Shown here in pieces: positions 17,647 to 25,512 of a stretch of 64,000 nt of DNA. The stretch comes from Natronocella acetinitrilica (GTDB lineage Bacteria > Pseudomonadota > Gammaproteobacteria > Nitrococcales > Aquisalimonadaceae). A program made the position numbers and the translations under genes. The DNA is taken from assembly GCF_024170285.1 (NCBI RefSeq), contig NZ_JALJXV010000006.1:274428-338427 (forward strand). Reading direction: 5' to 3'. Under the pieces are notes generated by a model, which saw only the letters and a program-made list of their open reading frames with translations, ran no database searches and was not told the DNA's origin. Numbering within the stretch: the stretch's first letter is position 1; the number at the start of each line of letters is the position of its first letter.

Positions 17647-17880
17647 TCAGGAGCGCCCCTGTTCGCGGGCGGCGCCTAACTCTTCGACACTGCGCACGGG
17701 TGCATGCCGACGGCGTGCGCGAATCCGGGCACTGGCGGCACGACTCTCACGCCGCTGCTGCTCGCGCTCGACCGCCTCGCGCATCAACGCGGCGATGATC
17801 GCGCTCTTGTTGGCATCGGCGAAGGTGGCGTTGAACGCCTCTTTCACCTCGTCCGGGACACTGAAATTCACCGTCGCCAT
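17647..17880 (-). CDS. antitoxin partner of the PIN toxin (ribbon-helix-helix-like)
   Basis: This 77-residue protein starts at ATG 17880 with MATVNFSVPDEVKEAFNATF, a ribbon-helix-helix type opening (FSVPDEVKEAF), and continues as a charged, Arg-rich tail (RRESRAASARIRARRRH) that would fold on the toxin. It ends with TGA directly adjacent to the toxin start. Such proteins bind the operon promoter and neutralise the toxin. An upstream in-frame start would only extend into the promoter. Confidence 0.82.
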   Translation of the reverse strand: MATVNFSVPDEVKEAFNATFADANKSAIIAALMREAVEREQQRRESRAASARIRARRRHAPVRSVEELGAAREQGRS

Positions 17881-18253
17881 GGCTTGCCTCAATGTTGAGA
17901 TTTTCAACAATGAGTATAAGCACTTCGCCGGCAAGACCCAACTGCCGTAACGCGATCCACGGCAGTGCCTCTACCTGCGACCGGTGGCAAGTCATTGGCG
18001 CCTTGGTCTGCAAAGGCACACTTGGAGACTGGAGCTTCATCCGGGCCTTTCTGCCGCGACGTCATTGTGTGGCTCCGTCGTGGATGATCTGCTCCAAAGC
18101 CTCGAGGCCATCGGTCAGTGCGGCGGTGCCGGGCTGCAGGATGAGCGGGGAGTTGATCTCGGCAAAGCACTGGGACGCATAAGGCAAGCGTTCGAAGCCG
18201 CGACCAGAACTTAGATCGTGCGATCAGCGATGGATGGTAGGGCAAAACGGGAG
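17881..18253. other. non-coding or degenerate stretch between antitoxin genes
   Basis: No intact gene is supported. On the minus strand a short open stretch ending at TGA 18062-18064 reads FERLPYASQCFAEINSPLIL and so on for about 48 codons, protein-like but with no visible start and no family I can name. It could be the tail of a lost gene. The expected RES toxin partner for the antitoxin at 18254-18457 is absent here. Confidence 0.4.
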
Positions 18254-18457
18254 TTAGCCAGCGATTCCGTGTTCAATTCGCCCGAGGACCTGAACCACGA
18301 GATGCGCACCGTGTTCCGTTTCCAACAGTTCCAATGGCGCTCGGTCATCGAACGCCCGATTGGGACGCTCAAGCCAGGCGCTCCCTCGTTCTGGGTCGCC
18401 GAAAACCTCTGCCGCGCGTGAGTACACGTAGCTGAGCGTTGCTCTTCGATCAGTCAT
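18254..18457 (-). CDS. orphan MbcA/ParS/Xre-type antitoxin (DUF2384), short form
   Basis: This 67-residue protein matches the C-terminal toxin-binding domain of Xre/MbcA/ParS antitoxins: AAEVFGDPERGSAWLERPNRAF, then APLELLETEHGAHLVVQVLGRIEHGI, which corresponds to the conserved WL..P......PLELL.T..G...V...L.RIE.G pattern. I take ATG 18457 as start; a longer frame to 18541 adds residues without similarity. The usual downstream RES-domain toxin is missing, so it is probably a remnant of a lost toxin-antitoxin system, or an antitoxin that protects against toxins from elsewhere. Confidence 0.72.
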   Translation of the reverse strand: MTDRRATLSYVYSRAAEVFGDPERGSAWLERPNRAFDDRAPLELLETEHGAHLVVQVLGRIEHGIAG

Positions 18458-18541
18458 ACGGTATTTCACCTCACTGTCCACAACGGCAGCATAGCATGCT
18501 GCAGATTTTAGGAATGGAAGCGCTTGAGCTAATGACTTCAC

Positions 18542-18578
18542 GGTGCCAGTGGGCGGGATTGAACCGCCGACCTATTGA
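18542..18578 (-). repeat. tRNA 3'-end remnant, probable old attachment site
   Basis: Read on the minus strand, this stretch gives the 3' half of a tRNA: a T-arm GGCGG-TTCAATC-CCGCC followed by acceptor strand CACTGGC and ACC. No matching 5' half is present. By its acceptor sequence it looks most like the end of a tRNA-Thr gene, not the tRNA-Ala at 20907. Such 3' ends are left when integrative elements insert in tRNA genes. Confidence 0.55.
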
Positions 18579-18734
18579 CCGCCAAGCCGAATCAAGCACC
18601 TGTAGCGCCGCCCCGTTGCCCGTTCCTCGATCTGCTCGATGAGCACCCCGCCAACCAGTCAGGCCACCGCCTCGAGGTTCGGGAAGATGCTCACGACATT
18701 GCTGGGACGTTTCCCCTCAGCGATCTCCAGCTTT

Positions 18735-19226
18735 TTGGTTTCCCCCCATCCTATCTAGGGGGAAACAACATGCTTTTTCCCCCCACGCGCGCGTAGACGA
18801 GGCAATTTTTGCAATCTTTAGGGGGGACTGTGCAGCATGTTTCCCCCCAAGTGGGGGAGAAACGTTCAGCCTGAATGACGGCTCGCCGCGCGCGTGGGGG
18901 GGAACTTACATACAGTTTCCCCCCAATTGGGAGGCTCACGGAAGAAAAGGTGCAATTCAGGCGCCAAAAGGCGTGACCACGATACACCAGGGAGATCGCA
19001 GGTAACTGTTTTAAAAGTATTTAATTCATTCTCAGTGCTGAATAAGGCCTCTTTCGTTGCCCCTGCTCCAGGGGGCGGAAGGCTATCCTCTTGGGGGGGA
19101 ACTTGCACCATGTTTCCCCCCAACAGGGAGGATGACGTTGGATTTTCCACCTCAAAACCTGTGGTTTCGTCTCCGGAACGTCGCCGTGGAGAACTTGCAG
19201 GCTGTTCCCCCCCAATTGGGAGGCTC
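18735..19226. repeat. cluster of G-run/C-run hairpin repeats
   Basis: Five related units in the same orientation lie at 18758-18784, 18821-18848, 18896-18924, 19093-19121 and 19188-19213, with an extra C-run half-unit at 18735-18747. Each has a 5' run of G followed by AA, about 11 bases often beginning CTTRCA, then TTTCCCCCC. Three are followed by a second short palindrome (AATTGGGAGG or similar). Spacing is irregular (about 63-197 bases between starts). No coding gene is supported in 18579-19627; the protein frames crossing it only reflect the repeats. They lie between a tRNA remnant and a DUF4224-integrase pair. Confidence 0.8.
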
Positions 19227-19627
19227 ATGCCTGGATAGCCTTTCACGGAGAGCCGGAACAAGACTGCACACGCGCCGGCCCATTTGGATGGGTTTTCAGC
19301 ACGTCTTGGCTGCCCGCCCCTCGGCAAACTCAACAGAGAACCTGTCGGGTACCTACGGGTTCACGGTGTGGGCTAAACGGTGGAGGTTTTCGCGGTTTAT
19401 TCGCTGATAAACGCATCACTGTGAACCCACAGGTTCACTGGCGGTTTCAATTTCATACTTGGGGAGGCAACGGGTACTCATAGGATATTGACGACATCGT
19501 TCGGATTCACAAAACGCTGATGCAGAAGTTCTCAAAAACCCGTCGGAATCGACCGGCGTAGCGGGAAACAACGGCCCTTCGAATCGCTATCGTGGGCTTC
19601 ATGTTCAATGAAAGAGGGGCGTAAGCC

Positions 19628-19834
19628 ATGCTGCTCAGTGACGATGAGATACAGAGCCTTACGGGTTACATCCGGGCAGCGGACCAGCGGCGTTGGCTCG
19701 ACAGAAACGGCTATCGGTACGCGCTCGGCGCACGCGGAAAACCGAAAGTCGCGCGTGACGAGGCCATGCGACACCTCGTCGGGAGCGACGCAACGCATGC
19801 GATCACGGAACCAGACTGGAAGCACTTGCCATAA
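19628..19834 (+). CDS. DUF4224-family small protein upstream of integrase
   Basis: This 68-residue protein (start LLSDDEIQSLTGYIRAADQR, then WLDRNGYRYALGARGKPKVAR) fits the DUF4224 family of small proteins encoded just before tyrosine integrases in prophages and islands. It is followed after 19 bases by the integrase and is probably its co-expressed partner, perhaps a directionality or regulatory factor; the family has no established function. A longer frame beginning earlier in another phase over this region does not encode a recognisable protein. Confidence 0.75.
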   Translation: MLLSDDEIQSLTGYIRAADQRRWLDRNGYRYALGARGKPKVARDEAMRHLVGSDATHAITEPDWKHLP

Positions 19835-19853
19835 GTTGGGGCTCACAGGAGCA

Positions 19854-20840
19854 ATGGGTCGACGAAAGACTGTACAGACGGATTTGCCAACCCGGATGCG
19901 TCGCATCCGGAAGGCCTATTATTACGACCACGGCATCGTGAATGGTCGCCGCTGGCGTGAACCACTTGGCAGCGACTACCGCAAGGCACTGCGTCGATGG
20001 GCCGAAATTGAGTCTGGCACCCCAACACAGGGAACCATTGGCGCCATTCTCGACGACTACCGCCAAAACGCGCTACCAAGCCTGGCGGAACGAACACAGG
20101 AGGATCGTCGCGCCCATCTCAACCGCCTCAATCTCGTCTTCGGCCGCATGGGCGCTGAGGAACTGGAACCACACCACATCGCCCGCTATCTCCGTCGACA
20201 TTCCCATCCGGTAGCAGCAAACCGCGAGGTCGGTACTCTGTCTGCGGCTTTGTCCTGGGGCGTAGAGCAGGGAATGCTGAGGGAGAACGTCACCAAGCAG
20301 GTTCGGCGCAACCCCGAGAAAGCCCGAGACCGGCGCGTCACCGATGCGGAGTACCAGACGGTCTACGGTTTGGCTCCGCCCCTGATCCAGGTCGCAATGG
20401 AACTGGCGTACTGCACCGGTATGCGCCGTGGCGACCTACTGGCCCTGTCGTGGTCCCAGGTCAGCACCGATGGCATTCGGGTCTGTACGGAGAAGACCGG
20501 CGATACGATGCTTATCGAGTGGAGCCCGCGACTGTCGGCCGCCATCGAGGCAGCGAAAGGTCTTCGGAGGAAACAGGGCGTTCGGGGACTGCACGTCCTG
20601 TGCACACGGGACGGGCAAGCATACTCTGCGGACGGATTCAGTGCGATGTGGCAGAGGGTAATGCGCAAGGCGGTCGCGCAAGGTGTCCGTCGGTTCACGT
20701 TCCACGACCTTCGAGCGAAGTGCGCAACGGACGCGAGAGAGTTAGGCCTCGATTCGCAGGCGCTCCTCGGGCATCGCACCGAAGCGCAACATCTTGCGTA
20801 CCTGCGTTCGAGAGAGACTCGGCGGGTCAAGCCACTGTAG
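19854..20840 (+). CDS. tyrosine recombinase (island integrase)
   Basis: This 328-residue phage-type integrase starts at ATG 19854 (MGRRKTVQ, preceded by AGGAG). It has an N-terminal arm-binding part, a SAM-like core-binding domain (about 60-140), and the catalytic domain with Arg in CTGMRRGDLLAL, HxLR in FTFHDLRAKCATDA, then GHR and the nucleophile Tyr in AQHLAYLRS. The upstream in-frame extension overlaps the DUF4224 gene and is not protein-like, so it was excluded. It lies 66 bases from the 3' end of tRNA-Ala, the classic position for an element inserted in that tRNA. Confidence 0.9.
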   Translation: MGRRKTVQTDLPTRMRRIRKAYYYDHGIVNGRRWREPLGSDYRKALRRWAEIESGTPTQGTIGAILDDYRQNALPSLAERTQEDRRAHLNRLNLVFGRMGAEELEPHHIARYLRRHSHPVAANREVGTLSAALSWGVEQGMLRENVTKQVRRNPEKARDRRVTDAEYQTVYGLAPPLIQVAMELAYCTGMRRGDLLALSWSQVSTDGIRVCTEKTGDTMLIEWSPRLSAAIEAAKGLRRKQGVRGLHVLCTRDGQAYSADGFSAMWQRVMRKAVAQGVRRFTFHDLRAKCATDARELGLDSQALLGHRTEAQHLAYLRSRETRRVKPL

Positions 20841-20906
20841 ATTTTGGACAACGCTGCCCCGAATAGGACAACGCCCCCATGAAGGGGGCGTCCAAATCCT
20901 TGATTT

Positions 20907-20982
20907 TGGTGGAGCCAGGCGGGATCGAACCGCCGACCTCCTGCATGCCATGCAGGCGCTCTCCCAGCTGAGCTATGGCCCC
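20907..20982 (-). tRNA. tRNA-Ala (anticodon GGC)
   Basis: A 76-base cloverleaf ends in an encoded CCA (20907-20909). The acceptor stem is GGGGCCA with TGGCTCC (one G-T pair), the anticodon stem CCTGC/GCAGG has loop ATGGCAT (anticodon GGC), and the T-arm is GGCGG-TTCGATC-CCGCC. It lies 48 bases after gltX on the same strand, so it is probably read through from that gene. Its 3' end faces an integrase. Confidence 0.96.
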
Positions 20983-21030
20983 GAAACGAGGGCGTATACT
21001 AAGCAGCGCACCACCCCCTGTCAACTGCCC

Positions 21031-22455
21031 TCAATCAGCCGAATCACCACCAGCGTTCGCATCCATCCAGGCAAGCGCCGCATCAATGCGCGCAACGGAT
21101 TCCGCCTTGCCCAGGAGTTCCAGCGTGACGTCGATGGATGGTGAGACCGGAACACCCGCCAGGGCCACCCGCAGGGGCTGCGCAACCTTGCCGAGCTTGA
21201 GCTCCAGGCGTTCTGCAACACCTTCGACCACCGCATGCAGGTCGGCGCGCTGCCAGTCCTCCACGGCCTCAAGCCCTTCCTTCAATGCCAGCAGCGCCCC
21301 GCGCGCCTCGCCCTTCAAGTTCTTGCGGGCTGCCTTGTCGTCATATTCGGCTGGCCGGCGATAGAACATGACACTGTTATCGGCGACCTCGACCAGGGTC
21401 TTGTACCTGTCACGCTGCACTTCCACCACACTCTCGAGCGGCGGCCCTTCTGCGGGGTCGATATCCCGCTGGCCCATGTGCCAGCTCAAGTGTCGGGCCA
21501 CGTGCTCCGGTGGCAGTGTCTTCATGTAGTGCTGGTTGAGCCAGTTGAGCTTGGAGATATTCAGGGCTGACGCCTTGGCGTTGAGCCCATCGATGTCGAA
21601 CTTGGCCACCATCTCATCCAACGAGAAGATCTCTTCGTCGCCGAATGACCAACCGAGGCGCACCAGGTAGTTGAGCACAGCCTCCGGCAGATACCCTTCG
21701 TCCCGATAATTCATGACGCCCACGGCACCATGCCGCTTGGACAGGCGCTTGCCGTCCTCGCCGAGAATCATGGGCACATGGGCATACACCGGGAGTTTGA
21801 CGCCCAACGCCTTGAGGATGTTGATCTGACGCGGTGTGTTGTTGATGTGATCGTCACCGCGAATGACATGGCTGATGCCCATGTCCATATCGTCCACCAC
21901 GACCGTGAGGTTGTAGGTGGGGCTGCCGTCCGTGCGGGCAATCACCAGATCGTCCAGTTCGGTGTTACTGATCACGATACGCCCGTGCACCAGGTCGTCG
22001 ATCACCACATCGCCATCCTGTGGATTGGCAAAGCGCACCACATAGGGAGCATCTGCAGACGGTGGCTCGGTCAGATGCCGACAGTGACCGTCATAGCGTG
22101 GCTTCTCCTTGTGCTCCACCTGCTTCTCGCGGACGGCGTCCAGACGCTCCCTGCTGCAGTAGCAACGATAGGCCTTGCCTTCATCAAGCAGCTGCTGAAT
22201 CACCTCGCGATACCGCTCAAAGCGATGCGTCTGGTAGAAGGGGCCCTCGTCATACTCGAGCCCAAGCCAGGCCATGCCCTCGAGGATGGCGTTGACGGAT
22301 TCCTCGGTGAAGCGCTCGCGGTCGGTGTCTTCGATGCGCAGCACGAACCGTCCGCCGTGTCGGCGGGCGAACAGATAGGAGAAAAGTGCGGTCCGCGCTC
22401 CACCGATGTGGAGATAGCCGGTGGGGCTTGGTGCGAATCGACTCTTGACGGTCAT
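21031..22455 (-). CDS. gltX: glutamyl-tRNA synthetase
   Basis: This 474-residue cytoplasmic class I synthetase charges tRNA-Glu. It shows the HIGH-type motif as HIGG (residues 16-19) after [10 protein letters not shown], the KMSKS-type motif as KRLSKR (236-241), and zinc-site cysteines CYC (98, 100) with C125. Length is normal for bacterial GltX. A tRNA-Ala gene follows directly. Gammaproteobacteria have one or two GltX types; the start [19 protein letters not shown] is of the discriminating type, although misacylation ability cannot be judged by eye. This is a core gene that marks the end of the mobile region. Confidence 0.97.
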   Translation of the reverse strand: MTVKSRFAPSPTGYLHIGGARTALFSYLFARRHGGRFVLRIEDTDRERFTEESVNAILEGMAWLGLEYDEGPFYQTHRFERYREVIQQLLDEGKAYRCYCSRERLDAVREKQVEHKEKPRYDGHCRHLTEPPSADAPYVVRFANPQDGDVVIDDLVHGRIVISNTELDDLVIARTDGSPTYNLTVVVDDMDMGISHVIRGDDHINNTPRQINILKALGVKLPVYAHVPMILGEDGKRLSKRHGAVGVMNYRDEGYLPEAVLNYLVRLGWSFGDEEIFSLDEMVAKFDIDGLNAKASALNISKLNWLNQHYMKTLPPEHVARHLSWHMGQRDIDPAEGPPLESVVEVQRDRYKTLVEVADNSVMFYRRPAEYDDKAARKNLKGEARGALLALKEGLEAVEDWQRADLHAVVEGVAERLELKLGKVAQPLRVALAGVPVSPSIDVTLELLGKAESVARIDAALAWMDANAGGDSAD

Positions 22456-22560
22456 TGGCCAGTTTCCCGTTTCGGTGTGTCCAGAGGGCCGAAATACTAA
22501 CAGAGCGCGACGCCGCCGGCAGCGTCCGCGGCGTCGAACCGGCCGGACGTGGATTAATAC

Positions 22561-23307
22561 CTATAGCTGGATAAGCGATCGCACGAGGAGCACCATGGCT
22601 GCCACCGCCGTGAGAGCCAGGACGAAGGTACGGGCTCGTCCCCGATCGACAAAGCTCATGCCATAACGGGAAACCCAGGTGCCGAAAAGCATGGGCGGTA
22701 CCAGCAACACGCTGAACACCAGGTCCATCAGGCCGAAACGTCCTGCCAATGCCAGGGCAATGACGGAAAAAATGGCACCGACGGCGAGGAAGGCGCCCAT
22801 GGTCGCGCGAATGGTCGGGCCCGACCGGTGCTGGTAGACCAACGCCATTGGCGGCGCACCGGCCGAGGTAATTGTGCCCATGTAGCCGGACAGGATACCG
22901 GCACCGATCAGATTCGGCCGAGTCGGCAAGAGCCTCCATCCGATGATGCTGAGCCCGATACCCATCAAGATCATGAGGGCGAAAAGCACCCCGAACACCG
23001 ATTCATGCACCAGCGCGACGGTTGCACCGGCCACGACCGTACCTGCCAGGCGACCACCGAGCGACCACCCGAGCCCCTTCATGTCAACGTGGTGTCGCTC
23101 GCGCAGCATGATGAGTGCCGCCACAAAGAATCCGAGCATCAGCACCGTCCCCGGCACCAGTCTCGGTTCAACAAGCGCCAGAAACGGCGCCGCGAACATG
23201 CCGAAACCGATGCCGATTCCGCCTTGAATGGCTGCACCCAGCGCGATCAGAAAGGCCGCAATCACGTAGAGTTGCCAGCCGAAACCATCAATGATTTCGG
23301 GAAACAT
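22561..23307 (-). CDS. TSUP-family membrane protein (TauE/SafE-like anion exporter)
   Basis: This 248-residue protein has about eight hydrophobic helices and the TSUP pattern of two half-repeats (AAIQGGIGIGFGMFAAPFLALVE and GILSGYMGTITSAGAPPMAL). I chose ATG 23307; a start 42 bases earlier adds polar residues before the first helix. TSUP proteins move sulfite, sulfoacetate or other small anions. It lies 81 bases after the cyclodeaminase-family gene on the same strand, so it probably belongs to the GntR-OCD-TSUP unit and may export an acidic end product of the catabolic locus. No sulfonate-cleaving enzyme is visible. Confidence 0.85.
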   Translation of the reverse strand: MFPEIIDGFGWQLYVIAAFLIALGAAIQGGIGIGFGMFAAPFLALVEPRLVPGTVLMLGFFVAALIMLRERHHVDMKGLGWSLGGRLAGTVVAGATVALVHESVFGVLFALMILMGIGLSIIGWRLLPTRPNLIGAGILSGYMGTITSAGAPPMALVYQHRSGPTIRATMGAFLAVGAIFSVIALALAGRFGLMDLVFSVLLVPPMLFGTWVSRYGMSFVDRGRARTFVLALTAVAAMVLLVRSLIQL

Positions 23308-23388
23308 GAATACCTCGGATAGTGTGTGCTGCCTTGCGCCACCGACCATGCAAGCGCAAGGGCATAAGGCGTGCTGCTGAATCTGTTG

Positions 23389-24318
23389 TCAGTCGTTCTT
23401 CGAGCCGAGAAACCGCTGATAGAGATCGGTGGCGATGGCGATGTCGGCGAGCCCGACACCAACCGACTTGAACACCCGCAACCCCGTGGCAGACTCCTTG
23501 TGACCCTCGTCGAAGGCCAGTAGCAGGTGACTCATGTCGAGGATCGAATGCTCGGCGAGAACACCAGTCCGCAGTGCCTCCCGCAGGTCTCCGGCTTCTT
23601 CTCTCGTCTGTGGCAGCCATTCCACGACCACGCGCCGGGCGGCGGCGAACACGTCTGGCCCGACTTCGACACACGCCGGCAACGTGGACCCGATGGCTAG
23701 AACACAGGCATCACTCTCAAGAAATTCCATGGGAAAGAGTGGCGTGGTCGATCGGGTTGCCGTCACCACCAGGTCAGCTCCCAGCAGCGCAGCGCGCGGT
23801 GTCGACGGGCGAACGGAGATGCCACATTCCTCTTCCAGTTCGCGACAGAATGCATCTGCATTACTGCGGGACGCGACACGCACTTCCCCAGCCAATCCCT
23901 GGGATGCAAGCAACCGGATGTGGTTTGCCGCCTGCGATCCGGCACCGAAAATGGCGGTGGTGGCCGGGGAATCCACGCCAAGCTTGCGCGCCGCAATGCA
24001 GGACACCGCAGCGGTGCGGATCTCTGTCAGCGCATCGGCCTCGATACTGACCAGCGGGCGCCCGGACTCTGCGTCGAAAAGCAACACGACGAACCGGAAA
24101 TTCTCGTCAATGGTCGTGTAGACCTTGGCACCGAGTATGCCCGCCGTGGGCATGATGGCACCCATCGTACTGAGCTTGCGCTCTGCAAGGGAAGTCCGCA
24201 CGCGCCTGTGAACGGCCGCCTCGCCGCGTCCGAATTCACGAAAAGCCGTTTCGAGAGCGGCGATGGCCGCATCCGCGTCAACAAGCTCCTGGACAAGCGT
24301 ATTTTCCAGAACCAGCAT
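23389..24318 (-). CDS. ornithine cyclodeaminase / mu-crystallin family oxidoreductase
   Basis: This 309-residue NAD(P)-binding enzyme has the family core: an N-terminal substrate domain with GAIMPTAGILGAKVYTT, IRTAAVSCIAARKL, and a Rossmann fold with TTAIFGAGSQAANHIRLLAS. The C-terminal FKSVGVGLADIAIATDLYQ is also typical. Members include ornithine cyclodeaminase, alanine dehydrogenase, ketimine reductase and EutC. Which reaction applies is unknown. I chose ATG 24318, 10 bases after the GntR stop; a longer frame would overlap the regulator gene. Together with the aspartate-dehydrogenase-like enzyme it points to imine or amino-acid intermediates. Confidence 0.88.
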   Translation of the reverse strand: MLVLENTLVQELVDADAAIAALETAFREFGRGEAAVHRRVRTSLAERKLSTMGAIMPTAGILGAKVYTTIDENFRFVVLLFDAESGRPLVSIEADALTEIRTAAVSCIAARKLGVDSPATTAIFGAGSQAANHIRLLASQGLAGEVRVASRSNADAFCRELEEECGISVRPSTPRAALLGADLVVTATRSTTPLFPMEFLESDACVLAIGSTLPACVEVGPDVFAAARRVVVEWLPQTREEAGDLREALRTGVLAEHSILDMSHLLLAFDEGHKESATGLRVFKSVGVGLADIAIATDLYQRFLGSKND

Positions 24319-24328
24319 GCGGGTACTC

Positions 24329-25081
24329 TCAGCCTGCGTCGCCTCCACCGCTTCCCGTGGACCGCCCTGCTGCCTCTTCCGCTCCGTCCATGAACGCCTG
24401 ACCGGCGCTTGCCACGTGTCGGCTCGCGAGCAGCGACGCGAGTTCCTCGTCCCCCGAAAGGATGGCGTGGAGAATGGCTTCATGCTCGAGCCACGAGTCC
24501 TTGCCGCGCCAGGATTTGCTGCCTGCGGCCATCCAGTAGGTCTTGGCCCGCATGGCATGCATGAATTCCCAAAGGAAACGATTACTTCCGGCTTTCGCGA
24601 TCAACTGATGGAACTCGTCATTGAGTGCCCGGAGAGCCGTCCAATCCTGTTCATCGAGGGCGCGCCGACCCCGGCCAAGCAGATCAAAGATCCGGCTTCT
24701 CGTCTGGTCACTGCAGCGGCGTGCGGCCAGTCGCGCGCTCAAGCCCTCAAGCGATGACCGCAACTCGATGGCTTCCTTCGCCTCTTCCAGGGTGAACTTG
24801 GCCACCGTGGCACCGCGACGTGGAGCGACCTCCAGCAAGCCTTCGATCTCCAGCACTCGCATGGCCTCACGCACGGGATTACGTGACACACCGAATTCCT
24901 CTGCAAGCCGATCCTCAACCAGGCGCTCTCCAGGTTTGTAGCGACCAGAAAGAATGGCTTTGCGAATTTCGTTGGTGATTGTCTCTCTCAAAGACGTGTG
25001 CCTGATGGGGGTCATCTTTTTGTCCGTATGCGGTTGGGAACCACTGCCAGAGTCTTCCGGGGTCATGCCTTCGTTCCTCAT
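24329..25081 (-). CDS. GntR-family regulator, FadR/FCD subgroup (first copy)
   Basis: This 250-residue repressor-type protein has a winged helix at about residues 30-95 (TITNEIRKAILSGRYKPGERL, VSRNPVREAMRVLEIEGLLE) and an all-helical FCD ligand domain with likely metal ligands (LNDEFHQLI, LEHEAILHAILSG). FCD proteins usually bind a carboxylate. It is transcribed divergently from the permease gene, and its upstream region contains two sites resembling the TGTATA-N3-TATACA palindrome found elsewhere in the locus. So it is the best candidate for the regulator of this catabolic region, with autoregulation likely. A second GntR gene at 36308 could also bind these sites. Confidence 0.9.
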   Translation of the reverse strand: MRNEGMTPEDSGSGSQPHTDKKMTPIRHTSLRETITNEIRKAILSGRYKPGERLVEDRLAEEFGVSRNPVREAMRVLEIEGLLEVAPRRGATVAKFTLEEAKEAIELRSSLEGLSARLAARRCSDQTRSRIFDLLGRGRRALDEQDWTALRALNDEFHQLIAKAGSNRFLWEFMHAMRAKTYWMAAGSKSWRGKDSWLEHEAILHAILSGDEELASLLASRHVASAGQAFMDGAEEAAGRSTGSGGGDAG

Positions 25082-25123
25082 GCGATAAGTGCAAGATAAC
25101 TGTTGCCTGACTTTTTCGTCTAC

Positions 25124-25138
25124 TGTATACCTAAAAAA
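25124..25138 (+). promoter_or_regulatory. operator-like half site TGTATAC
   Basis: TGTATAC is followed by CTAAAAAA, so only the left half of the 15-base palindrome is conserved. It is 43 bases upstream of the GntR start at 25081, where a repressor could act on its own gene. Weak alone; supported by the better copies at 30383 and 36115. Confidence 0.4.
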
Positions 25139-25200
25139 TCGATTATCCGTTGAGACGTCCGATTAGCCGGGTTTGGCAGGTCGTTTGAACGGCGAAAACA

Positions 25201-25215
25201 AGAACATAGTATACA
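25201..25215 (-). promoter_or_regulatory. operator-like site, TGTATACTATGTTCT on minus strand
   Basis: Read on the minus strand, the first 10 bases match TGTATACTAT of the sites before the two diiron oxygenase genes; the right half is degenerate. It lies in the divergent region between GntR and the permease gene. Both sites here would allow one regulator to control both directions. Confidence 0.45.
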
Positions 25216-25512
25216 AGAGACAACGTTCAGTCGAGGTAGGGTCGCACGGCGATCCTGTTTACGACAACTGAATGCAGGTTATTTGCAGGGGGACGGACAG
25301 GGCCCCCGATACAACATCCCTCCCCAAGGGGCCTGGGGTCGTAGCGAGCAGCAGGCGGTCATCCCGGAGAGCATCCCAGTTGCTCCCGACGGATGAGCGT
25401 TTCCGGAAGACAAGGAAGAGGAGTCTTCTCAGTAAGGGGAGCGCCCGGAAGGGGCGTTTAGGGAACAACTAAACAATCGTGCATTTGAAACCCATTCCGG
25501 GGAGGGTCAGAC
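25216..25512 (+). promoter_or_regulatory. long GC-rich leader with several hairpins before the permease gene
   Basis: About 300 bases without a gene precede the permease ATG. Hairpins can be drawn: GAGCA/TGCTC near 25368-25385, GAAGAC/GTCTTC at about 25406-25428, and CGCCC-GGAA-GGGGCG near 25442-25458. I do not recognise any known riboswitch consensus. It may be an untranslated leader with a cis-regulatory RNA, or just spacer DNA. Confidence 0.35.

Noticed and set aside
18735..19226. CRISPR array
   Set aside because: The repeated units have irregular spacing (about 63-197 bases), internal symmetry and no constant-length spacers; there is no cas gene in the window.
18866..19333. Protein-coding gene across the G-run repeats (minus strand)
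   Set aside because: The frame is open but its repetitive WGE-x-FPP-like content only mirrors the DNA repeats, and the other strand is open as well.
18553..20939. Clean attL/attR pair from tRNA-Ala
   Set aside because: The shared stretch is confined to the T-arm, which is similar in many tRNAs; the acceptor strands differ, so a true direct repeat of the tRNA-Ala 3' end is not shown.
25216..25512. Known riboswitch (guanidine, glycine, cobalamin classes)
   Set aside because: None of their conserved core sequences could be recognised by eye; kept only as an unknown structured leader.
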